From the IMG/VR virus record IMGVR_UViG_3300034062_001679, positions 1 through 25,824 of that record: a stretch of 25,824 nt of DNA; one strand, given 5' to 3'. The stretch comes from a virus. How positions within the stretch are numbered: the first letter of the stretch is position 1; the number at the start of each line of letters is the position of its first letter. The notes under the pieces were generated by a model. The model had not been told where the DNA came from, did no database searches, and was given only the letters and a program-made list of their open reading frames with translations. Made by a program: the position numbers and the translations under genes. Positions 8,242-14,572 of this stretch are shown here, in pieces.

Positions 8242-8593
8242 TGCTCTTACCATCCTTTGCAAAGAATCCGAGTGCGAAAAGTACGACGGCAATAATTGCG
8301 TCCTGTGGAATCACAACGCCAGTAATTGAATTGACTAATACAGCCAATGCACCTACTACGCCTGTGACCGTTGTTTTCCAGTTGCTCATTAAAGCACCTT
8401 TGATAATTGTAAAAATGTGCGGGATCAGTTTCATGTATCCCGTAAATGCTAATGTCTTTGTTTCACGTGGAACATGCGGCTGCAATTCGTCTGCTAGCGG
8501 CACGCGCTCAATAGGTGGTACGTAGTCCTGCCGTTTGGGCCAGAACTTATAACGCAGTACAACCTTCGATATGATTGGGTCATCTGACAGCAC
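8234..8593 (-). CDS. Holin-like membrane protein with soluble N-terminal part
   Basis: 119 residues from a GTG start that overlaps the XhlA-like gene. Residues about 1-50 are soluble and basic (KFWPKRQDYVPP). Residues 69-119 begin MSNWKTTVTGVVGALAVLV, and a second hydrophobic segment DAIIAVVLFALGFFAKD follows; two membrane spans and a short charged tail resemble small phage holins. A second start at ATG 8389 has a much better ribosome site (AAGGTGCTTTA) and would give a clean 51-residue holin-like protein. Both forms may be made, or the upstream half may be a separate product in the same open frame. No endolysin is visible nearby, so a lysis role is inferred. Confidence 0.55.
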   Translation of the reverse strand: MLSDDPIISKVVLRYKFWPKRQDYVPPIERVPLADELQPHVPRETKTLAFTGYMKLIPHIFTIIKGALMSNWKTTVTGVVGALAVLVNSITGVVIPQDAIIAVVLFALGFFAKDGKSND

Positions 8594-8864
8594 GCTTGTA
8601 TGCCTTACGTGGTTTTGGGTCTGTGTTACCTGTTCGCTCTTCTAATCTTACCAGCCGCTCGATGATTTCAACGATGCGCTGTGTGATTAGCTCATCTGAT
8701 TTCTTGAGAGCAATGATTTCGTTGGTTGTATTGCTCATGACTTCATGCATAGCAATTACGTTATCACGTGTCTCGCGGAAGTCATTGACTAGCGTCTTCA
8801 CCCAGAAGCCGATGATGGCAAGCATGGTGCTCATGATGACGCCGAATAGAGTCTCTATTGTCAC
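8580..8864 (-). CDS. XhlA-like membrane-anchored coiled-coil protein
   Basis: 94 residues. One N-terminal membrane segment (TLFGVIMSTMLAIIGFWV) is followed by a long charged heptad region rich in Glu, Arg, Ile and Leu and by a basic tail. This layout resembles haemolysin XhlA-type or holin-partner proteins, although XhlA normally has its membrane segment at the C-terminus. The GTG start at 8864 overlaps the upstream stop (GTGA) and has the very strong ribosome site GGAGGTGA. Its partner is probably the holin-like gene immediately downstream. Confidence 0.6.
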   Translation of the reverse strand: MTIETLFGVIMSTMLAIIGFWVKTLVNDFRETRDNVIAMHEVMSNTTNEIIALKKSDELITQRIVEIIERLVRLEERTGNTDPKPRKAYKRAVR

Positions 8865-9121
8865 GCTTCACCTCCGAACAACGGCGGTGCTGGCTTCGGT
8901 ACGAACGGTATCATTGGAAGGTCTTTGATCCATAGGAACTCTGGGTTAGCGCAGTACGCCACTTCCTGCGCAGAGATAATCCAGTTGTCTTCGATGTCTT
9001 GAATAGGATTGAAATAGCTATCCTGCAAGAACACCTGACCACGCAGCGAGTCCGCTTGCTCTATTGTCAGCTTGGCGCAGTAGTTGACAAGTTGGTAAAT
9101 AGGTATCTCGGTTAAAATCAT
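8861..9121 (-). CDS. Hypothetical protein following the LamG-like gene
   Basis: 86 residues that join the upstream and downstream genes by ATGA and GTGA overlaps. The sequence is acidic in its first two thirds and ends with a proline-rich tail (VPKPAPPLFGG). It contains several aromatic residues (QDSYFNP, NWIISAQ, FLWIKDLP). I recognise no domain. Tight coupling to the LamG-like gene suggests a partner, for example a fibre-associated or chaperone-like product, but nothing in the sequence proves this. Confidence 0.7.
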   Translation of the reverse strand: MILTEIPIYQLVNYCAKLTIEQADSLRGQVFLQDSYFNPIQDIEDNWIISAQEVAYCANPEFLWIKDLPMIPFVPKPAPPLFGGEA

Positions 9122-9969
9122 ACTTGTCTCCCTAATGCTGTTTGGTATCTCTGAACAATCGTATAGAGTGTAGACGCTTGCGAATCTGTCAAACTCGAAC
9201 CAGCATGTACAAAAGCCAATTTCGAGAGTGCGAATTCATAACCACCCCACATGAGCCATAGATTGCCATTTTGCAAAGCTGTTGTAGATGTTGTGGTATT
9301 TGTAGCAAGCAAAGAATTGTTCTTGTAAAATTTTCTATTTGAGTTCGATGTCTCACTCCCAACAGCAAAGCCCATAGTGGTAGATGATGCTGCAGCGCTC
9401 TCTGTGCGATCATCACCACCATTAAATTGTGCTAAACCTATGGCTCGATTAAATACACGAAGTCCAATTAATCCTGCTGGATTGTAAGGGTTTGCATTGC
9501 AATTTATTTCTCCTGTATAATTTTGACTGTTTACACTACCGGTTACTACATAAGCCGAAATAGAAAAATCTCCATTAGTGAGATTATTAAATGCGTTGAG
9601 ATTAGTGTTCGCCCATGCATTAGTCCCATTGCCTGCCGCACCTGTTGAGTTATGCGTCCACCCTCCACTAAAGCTCAACCTGAAAGCCGAATTTTCATTG
9701 CGCGGATCAATCAAATTAAACATGTGAGTAGTTGCAGTAGCCCCGACAAAAGGATACACAGCTTTCATTTTCTCATAGAGACGTGCATTTCGCAAATCTT
9801 TAACAAGGCCTATGGTTGCTTTTTGCTCTCTGGAATCTCGTATACCTACTTGTCCAGTAGTTGACGCAGCGGCACAAAAAGCCCACCCATACAACTCGAT
9901 GATTTGCATGTTATTGCTTTTCGGCCTTCGCAACTGCAGCAAGTTATATCGTGCTGATCTTATGCTCAC
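9118..9969 (-). CDS. LamG/concanavalin-like virion protein, candidate host-contact protein
   Basis: 283 residues. The middle contains MKAVYPFVGATA, a stretch with FNLIDPRN, SFSGGWTH and GTNAWANT, and a C-terminal part ending YQTALGRQV. I recall this pattern from phage structural proteins with a beta-sandwich of LamG type. Repeated Asn, Thr, Ser and Gly and little Lys fit a surface-exposed beta protein. The GTG start overlaps the upstream stop (GTGA); a later ATG at 9909 is possible but has no well-placed ribosome site. It follows a set of fibre-like proteins and may bind carbohydrate on the host surface or decorate the head. The binding target is not visible. Confidence 0.6.
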   Translation of the reverse strand: MSIRSARYNLLQLRRPKSNNMQIIELYGWAFCAAASTTGQVGIRDSREQKATIGLVKDLRNARLYEKMKAVYPFVGATATTHMFNLIDPRNENSAFRLSFSGGWTHNSTGAAGNGTNAWANTNLNAFNNLTNGDFSISAYVVTGSVNSQNYTGEINCNANPYNPAGLIGLRVFNRAIGLAQFNGGDDRTESAAASSTTMGFAVGSETSNSNRKFYKNNSLLATNTTTSTTALQNGNLWLMWGGYEFALSKLAFVHAGSSLTDSQASTLYTIVQRYQTALGRQV

Positions 9970-10304
9970 GTAATCTCACAGCCAAACGCAGAGAAAGCAA
10001 TCGTATCAGCGACTGAAGTCCGAACCGTTATTACATCAGTTGCTGCCAATGTAATACCTAACACAAGCGTAATCGTATCATTGGGTAATACTGTCACGTC
10101 AAATGCAATGTAATGCTTTGGTTCAAGTGTTGCCCCCGCTGGTCTTATCGCAATCCTATACAAGGCAGTCGTGCCGCCAGAGGTAACATTAGCCACAGTA
10201 ATAGCTGAGACAACAGTTGACGTTGCACTCGGCACTGTGTACAGTGTTGCCGCTGTTGTATTGATAGGCGCTAACTGTCCAAGAACTTTATAGGTGTTCG
10301 GCAT
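9966..10304 (-). CDS. Small beta-rich virion protein
   Basis: 112 residues starting MPNTYKVLGQL, where TAATG overlaps the stop of the upstream fibre-like gene and GGGGGC lies just upstream. The sequence is strongly beta: LYTVPSATSTVVSAITVAN and YRIAIRPAG suggest a jelly-roll or Ig-like sheet, of the kind seen in phage tail and fibre accessory proteins that open with a variant of LYTVP...TVVSxI. There is no membrane segment. It sits in the fibre/cement block between capsid and connector genes. The function is a guess from fold pattern and context. Confidence 0.6.
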   Translation of the reverse strand: MPNTYKVLGQLAPINTTAATLYTVPSATSTVVSAITVANVTSGGTTALYRIAIRPAGATLEPKHYIAFDVTVLPNDTITLVLGITLAATDVITVRTSVADTIAFSAFGCEIT

Positions 10305-10543
10305 TATGCCCCCATGAGTAGAAATGGATGCAATGGAGTGTCTGTACTTCCACCACCGCCAGCAGGCACGGCCCACGTCTGGTCACCACGTAAAAACGTC
10401 GTGTTGTTGGCCGTGCCACTCGCAAGCCGTGCCGTAGCTACCGTGCCTGTCGTGATGTCGCTTGCGTCTATGTTGATCTCATCGGAGCTTTGCAGTTCCT
10501 GTATCTGGCCAGACGCTAGGACTAATGGTTTTTTGACTGCCAT
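10304..10543 (-). CDS. Short fibre-like protein with a glycine-rich end
   Basis: 79 residues. ITTGTVATARLASGTANN followed by FLRGDQTWAVP is a motif very common in phage tail fibre and neck-fibre proteins, usually just after an N-terminal attachment segment. It is followed by a GGGGS linker and a short hydrophobic end. There is no long fibre shaft, so this looks like an isolated attachment module or a truncated fibre gene. The ATG has no clear ribosome site and probably depends on coupling to the upstream gene, three bases away. The stop overlaps the next start (TAATG). Confidence 0.65.
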   Translation of the reverse strand: MAVKKPLVLASGQIQELQSSDEINIDASDITTGTVATARLASGTANNTTFLRGDQTWAVPAGGGGSTDTPLHPFLLMGA

Positions 10544-10546
10544 TGA

Positions 10547-11056
10547 TTAAGCCAACGTGATTGGTTGCTGTTCTTCAAAGTGCAATTCAGTCGCCGACAA
10601 TGCGACACCCAATTCCTGCGAGATATAGCCACTTGTGCTTGGTGCTGTTGATACAATACCGCCCGCAGTTGATCCGCTGAGATAGTATACAGCGCCCGGT
10701 GTCAACGAGGTAAGCCCTGTAATTGAGCCATCAAGATATACCGTTGCATTGTTAGGGCTTGTAACTGACGATAGTACGAAGCCATGACCACGGCGTCCGT
10801 TGCTTGCGTCTGCCTTGCGTGCCTTGATTGTGCCTGAATCATTGTAGAGATTCACAATATCGCCCGCACTCAAGTTCTCTGATGTGGCTGCGAGCTTTGT
10901 CTGCGCTCCTATGCCGGTAGGGAGAACCGTAGTATCGAGCTTCCCCGAAGCATCGAGTGCGACAATATCGCCTGCGTTGCCTGCACCTGATGATGTTACG
11001 GTAGCTTCAACTTCTGCGAGCTGACCGCTGTTGTTTTTTATGTACTTGTCTGCCAT
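10547..11056 (-). CDS. Phage virion protein of the cement/fibre type, copy 1
   Basis: 169 residues starting MADKYIKNNSGQLAEVEA. ALDASGKLDTTVLPTGIG, GHGFVLSSV, TPGAVYYLSG and LGVALSATELHFE are hallmarks of a widely spread, poorly named phage structural protein. I recall this pattern but no experimental function. Its C-terminal half is related to the neighbour at 11060..11503 (pGa-iYL, TAP(T/S), AL/I-sAT-L). It probably lies on the virion surface. The gene follows its neighbour by three bases and probably depends on coupled translation. Confidence 0.6.
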   Translation of the reverse strand: MADKYIKNNSGQLAEVEATVTSSGAGNAGDIVALDASGKLDTTVLPTGIGAQTKLAATSENLSAGDIVNLYNDSGTIKARKADASNGRRGHGFVLSSVTSPNNATVYLDGSITGLTSLTPGAVYYLSGSTAGGIVSTAPSTSGYISQELGVALSATELHFEEQQPITLA

Positions 11057-11059
11057 TGT

Positions 11060-11503
11060 TTACACCGTTTGAATAATTGTGTCTATGTCGATGATTAGTG
11101 TTGTTGCTGTGATTGCTTTTGCTACGTGGACTACGATGCTACCACCCGTGGGAGCAGTCTGCGTTAGCGAGCCGTTAGCCCCCAAATAGATAGCGCCCTT
11201 TGTCCAGCTCCACGAAGCGTCCGTAATCTGTCCGCTTGTTTTGATTGTGATGTTCTGCCCCGTGCTTGCTGATGTTGTGCTTATGCCAATTACTACCGCA
11301 TTAGCAAGCGAGTCTGGCGTAGCATACTTTGCAAGGCCGCTAGAATCCGTTGTAATGCATCGCAAAGCGGATAGCGACGTAGATGCTACCAGCGTCGTAT
11401 CAATCGCCGCAGGAACAATTCCGCCGCTAACAATATCTAGCACTACATCGTACTGCTTGATATCTACGCTTACCGTGTCTTGCCTTACGTTGATGGTGCT
11501 CAC
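11060..11503 (-). CDS. Phage virion protein of the cement/fibre type, copy 2
   Basis: 147 residues from a GTG start that overlaps the upstream stop (GTGA) and follows an ideal ribosome site (GAGGTGA). Its middle and end (VVIGISTTSAS, ITDASWSWTKGAIYLG, LTQTAPTGG and IVVHVAKAITATTLIID) align by eye with the C-terminal half of the gene at 10547..11056, so the pair probably arose by duplication. The composition is beta-rich with many Thr, Ser and Ala. The likely role is a capsid- or fibre-associated virion protein. Confidence 0.6.
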   Translation of the reverse strand: MSTINVRQDTVSVDIKQYDVVLDIVSGGIVPAAIDTTLVASTSLSALRCITTDSSGLAKYATPDSLANAVVIGISTTSASTGQNITIKTSGQITDASWSWTKGAIYLGANGSLTQTAPTGGSIVVHVAKAITATTLIIDIDTIIQTV

Positions 11504-11844
11504 GTTGTCACCTCGTCAACTACCGTAACATCACCTCGCAAAAGCTCGGTAACAACGCCGCTAATCGTAACTTCTAAATCCCACTTGTATTCGGTCGTGG
11601 TTACAAGGGCCGCCGTCTCAGCGCTCGTAAGCACAATGCTAAACGTGCCTGCTACTGCGCTTACGATCGTGCATGTAAACGTAGCGGCGAGCGTGCCCGA
11701 TACCGTACGCACTTGAGCCGCGAACGTATAGCCCGTGATATTCTGAACAGCGCCGTTGACTTTGTAGGTAAGTGTGCGAGCAAATGCCCCACCCTTGCGT
11801 ATCTGCAAGTCAACTCTTGCGCCTGCGTTGGATAGTGTTATCAT
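11500..11844 (-). CDS. Ig-like/BppU-like beta-sandwich protein
   Basis: 114 residues. The sequence reads like a single beta-sandwich: VDLQIRKGGAFARTLTYKV, YTFAAQVRT, AGTFSIVLTSAETAAL, YKWDLEVTI and LLRGDVTVVD. That order (input strand, then A-x-V-R, then t-A-e-TaaL, then Y-x-wDlev, then lL-G-v-V) occurs in small phage proteins related to baseplate upper protein Ig domains. The start is about 10 bases after a long hairpin at 11853..11898, and no good ribosome site is seen before the ATG. The role is structural, probably surface-exposed. Confidence 0.6.
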   Translation of the reverse strand: MITLSNAGARVDLQIRKGGAFARTLTYKVNGAVQNITGYTFAAQVRTVSGTLAATFTCTIVSAVAGTFSIVLTSAETAALVTTTEYKWDLEVTISGVVTELLRGDVTVVDEVTT

Positions 11845-11852
11845 GTGCTTTC

Positions 11853-11898
11853 AAGTGAGATCACCACGAGGGCCGTAGCCCCCGTAGTCATGTCACTT
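11853..11898 (-). other. Long intergenic hairpin capped by a UACG tetraloop
   Basis: In the 53-base gap between two structural genes, the transcript can fold with outer stem AAGTGA/TCACTT, middle stem ACTACG/CGTGGT (one G-U pair) and inner stem GGGC/GCCC closed by the loop UACG, an extra-stable UNCG loop when closed by C-G as here. No U-tract follows on either strand, so it is not a classic terminator. It starts within the stop codon of the upstream gene. It may protect or process the mRNA, or limit translation of the next gene. Confidence 0.6.
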
Positions 11899-12341
11899 TA
11901 GACAATCAGATTAGCTGCAAGACCGCGCTGCGTAGCGTTGTCTTCCGTTGTCAAGCTGTTGTAAAGATGAGCCGTGCATGCGCCGAAAGTGCCGGCAGAG
12001 CCATCACCAGCCGTAGCAACTACATCTAGATAACGCTTGCGGCCTTTGAGGTCGATGAAGAATCCGAAGATCTTGTTGTCATCATCTGCGCTCGGAAGTG
12101 CTGGAGCACCTGTCGCGCCGTATACAGCACCTGTAATATCAGCGGCTCCGCTCATGCCTGCATCGTCAGACTCTTGAACCTTAAGAGCAGTCATAGCGAT
12201 GTCAGTTGCGCCGAGTGCAAAGTAGATAGCTACCTTGTTAAAGCCGATGGTGTCGATTGTTGTTGTAGCGAACGAAGCGTTATCCTTGATAGCGGCAGGC
12301 GGCGTTACGTTTACAACCTTTACGTTTTGCAAGTTATTCAT
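11898..12341 (-). CDS. Probable head decoration protein
   Basis: 147 residues directly after the major capsid gene, the usual slot of head-decoration proteins. VTPPAAIKDNASFATTTIDT, ATDIAMTALKVQESDD, DDDNKIFGFFIDLKGRKRYL and VATAGDGSAGTFG follow the pattern of a small beta-rich family common next to HK97-fold capsid genes. The ATG has a good ribosome site (AAGGTGA). No membrane segment or enzyme motif is present. I recall the family pattern but not a proven function, so decoration is inferred from order. Confidence 0.65.
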   Translation of the reverse strand: MNNLQNVKVVNVTPPAAIKDNASFATTTIDTIGFNKVAIYFALGATDIAMTALKVQESDDAGMSGAADITGAVYGATGAPALPSADDDNKIFGFFIDLKGRKRYLDVVATAGDGSAGTFGACTAHLYNSLTTEDNATQRGLAANLIV

Positions 12342-12350
12342 TGGGTCACC

Positions 12351-13811
12351 TTATGAGTTCTTTGTTACAAGAGCTGCAAGCGCGCCGCGTTGACGTGCTG
12401 ATGCTGTTGTTGAAGCGTTACCGATGTTCCACCAGTTTACGCCGTAGCGAGCTGTGGACTTGTTGTACTGCGTGTCTGTCAGGAAGCCAACTTCTTGCGA
12501 GCTTGTGATTGAAAGACCACGACGATCGCCGAACAAACCAGCTTGAGCAGCATCACCATAAAACAGTACGAACTGGCTGTTCTCTGCTGACAGAAGCGGC
12601 GTGTAGAGTTCATCTGTGAAGACAACTTCAGCACCGTTGAAGAACTGACGTGTTACGCCGTCAACAATCTGTGTTGATGTGTTACCACCTGCTGCTTGGA
12701 TCAGAGGAACAATCGTGCCGTACCAAATCTGCGAAGGTGTATAGAAGCGGTTATTCATTCCGGGGAATGTGGCAACCTTTGCCTGCGTCTTGATGATGTC
12801 TGACAGCGTGATAGTAGCTAGCGTTGCGCCCGATGCTACCTGTACGCCCGCTGCGTATGCCTTGTTAGCATCCGTTGCCCATGTGCCGCCGATGTCAGTA
12901 ACGAGCTTCTTGAATGATTCGGTCAAACCTACGAGGTTGTTGTACGTTGAAGTACCATCGCCCAAGAAAGCAACCTTGTCTTCTTGTACAGCGTGAGCGT
13001 AGCCGTGATCCTTTGCAATCTCTTCTGCGATTGCTGCGTATGAATCTTCGCCGAGTTCAATCGTGTTCTGTGTAAGAGCACCGAACTTCTTGGCTGTAAG
13101 CTGTACGCCGCTGAACTGAACATCTGAAGCTGTGTAGCTCTGGCCTTCGCCAAGTGCGTATACAGTCGTGCCGCCTACGTTGCGGTTTACTGTGCGTGTC
13201 TCGCTGTTCATAGATACTACGTCCATGATACCACGAGCTACGCCGCGCTCTTCGCGGTAGTACAGGATGGCTTGGTCAAGCTCATCAACAACAGTCAAAC
13301 CGCCGAGCGAGTTGCTCGTTGTTGCCATTGTCTTTTGCATTGGTACGCCGTTATCCTTACACCATTGTGCCGAGTTAGCATCGCCAAGGTAAGCAGCGAT
13401 CTGGCGTCCTGCCTTGTATGCTGCTGCTCCTGCTTCGCTGCCGAACTGCTTAAATGCCTTGCCGCGGTAGTGCTGGCCTGTGATCTTTGCGCCTTCTGCA
13501 ACGAATCCAGAAGGTACTGGGGCCGCTGTCTTGAGTGCGTTAAGATCTGAAGCGTTCTTTGTCTTCATATCGTTAAGCGCCTTCTTTTGTTGGATGATTG
13601 TCATGATACGAGCGAGCTTGGCTTGTGCCTTTGCTGCGCCTTCTACTGCTGCCGATACCTCTTCAACTTCGGCTGTTTCTTCAGATGCTTCTGCAAGAAG
13701 CGCCGCGATCTGTTCGCGGATTGTTGCTACTTCAGCTGCCATTGCTTCCGGTGTTTCAAATGTCCCGGCGAGAACGGCATCCAAAGCGGCAAGGATTTCT
13801 TCCCACGTCAT
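12351..13811 (-). CDS. Major capsid protein, HK97 fold with scaffold-like N-terminus
   Basis: 486 residues. Residues 1-100 form a charged Ala/Glu-rich coiled coil like the HK97 delta domain, which acts as a built-in scaffold and is removed by the protease encoded just upstream. The rest has the HK97 shell pattern: a linker (AAYKAGRQIAAYLGDANS), SLGGLTVVDELDQAILYYREE and TVYALGEGQSY (E-loop region), LGEDSYAAIAEEI (spine helix) and ALLSAENSQFVLFYGDAAQAG towards the end. The start overlaps the protease stop (TAATG). The protease, capsid, decoration order confirms the call. The cleavage site cannot be fixed by eye but probably lies near residues 95-110. Confidence 0.92.
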   Translation of the reverse strand: MTWEEILAALDAVLAGTFETPEAMAAEVATIREQIAALLAEASEETAEVEEVSAAVEGAAKAQAKLARIMTIIQQKKALNDMKTKNASDLNALKTAAPVPSGFVAEGAKITGQHYRGKAFKQFGSEAGAAAYKAGRQIAAYLGDANSAQWCKDNGVPMQKTMATTSNSLGGLTVVDELDQAILYYREERGVARGIMDVVSMNSETRTVNRNVGGTTVYALGEGQSYTASDVQFSGVQLTAKKFGALTQNTIELGEDSYAAIAEEIAKDHGYAHAVQEDKVAFLGDGTSTYNNLVGLTESFKKLVTDIGGTWATDANKAYAAGVQVASGATLATITLSDIIKTQAKVATFPGMNNRFYTPSQIWYGTIVPLIQAAGGNTSTQIVDGVTRQFFNGAEVVFTDELYTPLLSAENSQFVLFYGDAAQAGLFGDRRGLSITSSQEVGFLTDTQYNKSTARYGVNWWNIGNASTTASARQRGALAALVTKNS

Positions 13812-14572
13812 TAGATTATCTCCATTGTGTTAATTGTTTGCATAAGCGATAGGAGCTGCTTGCGCTTAATCTCCTTATCGTCTGCCTTTGGTATTGGGTC
13901 TGTCTCGGCATGTAGCTGATACAGATTTTTCGACACGTCTTTCAGTTGATCGGCAAGTGAAAGGATCATGCCTCGGATTCGAGAGTTGAGAACGCGCCCC
14001 GCTTTACTACGCATATCCGCGTATGCGAGTGCGTGCTCTTCTGATTGCTTGATAAGCGTAGCCGCTACATCCAGCTTTTCTTCGAGTGTCATAGCTTTAA
14101 CGTTACTTGTCATGGTCATGGGATTAGCCCCTACCGTAACCGGAGACCATTCGATTATGTTCAGTTTGTTGAGTTCTTTTGTACCATCTGCGAGCGGTGT
14201 TGTCTCCACTTCTTCATATCCGAAGCTGTATTCATCGACGCTGCCGAATTTGATGTGCTCGTATGCGTCTTTGCCGTCGGTAGTGTTAAGGTTAAATAGG
14301 CCCTTTACATATAGCGCTCCGTTCTCACGTAGACGCTCTGGCAGACGCGCATCGCCCGCTGGTATCTCTTCTGCTAGAACCGTCTTACCAATCGGGCGCT
14401 GCATATCGTGCTGCCATACCATCTTTGGTAGCTTTGCCTCTATGCTCTCCTTAAATGCGCCATAAATAACGCGATCGCCGTATGAATCGACATTGCCGAA
14501 AACGCTCACGAACGCTTCAACGCTGCCTTCTTCATCGGCTTTAAATTCTACTGGTATGTTCTTGTACTTCAT
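13811..14572 (-). CDS. HK97 family prohead protease (S78)
   Basis: 253 residues. EAFVSVFGNVDSYGDRVIYGAF at the start, VWQHD with the catalytic His55, and GSVDEYSFGYE with the catalytic Ser116 are the herpesvirus-like protease signature of family S78; IIEWSPVTVGANP follows and carries Glu141. The C-terminal third is a charged helical extension that may guide the enzyme into the prohead. It cleaves the scaffold segment from the capsid protein. TAATG overlaps link it to both the portal fusion and the capsid gene. Confidence 0.95.
   Translation of the reverse strand: MKYKNIPVEFKADEEGSVEAFVSVFGNVDSYGDRVIYGAFKESIEAKLPKMVWQHDMQRPIGKTVLAEEIPAGDARLPERLRENGALYVKGLFNLNTTDGKDAYEHIKFGSVDEYSFGYEEVETTPLADGTKELNKLNIIEWSPVTVGANPMTMTSNVKAMTLEEKLDVAATLIKQSEEHALAYADMRSKAGRVLNSRIRGMILSLADQLKDVSKNLYQLHAETDPIPKADDKEIKRKQLLSLMQTINTMEII

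Noticed and set aside
8491-8583. 30-codon frame at ATG 8583, linked by ATGA to the XhlA-like gene
   Set aside because: It contains no convincing protein features and lies across the open holin-like frame; the ATGA may be chance.
12929-13501. Minus-strand frames at 12929..13153 and 13295..13501 within the capsid gene
   Set aside because: Out-of-frame shadows of the capsid gene without ribosome sites or recognisable motifs.
13480-13833. Plus-strand frames opposite the capsid and protease genes
   Set aside because: Shadow frames of strongly supported minus-strand genes, with no coherent protein features.
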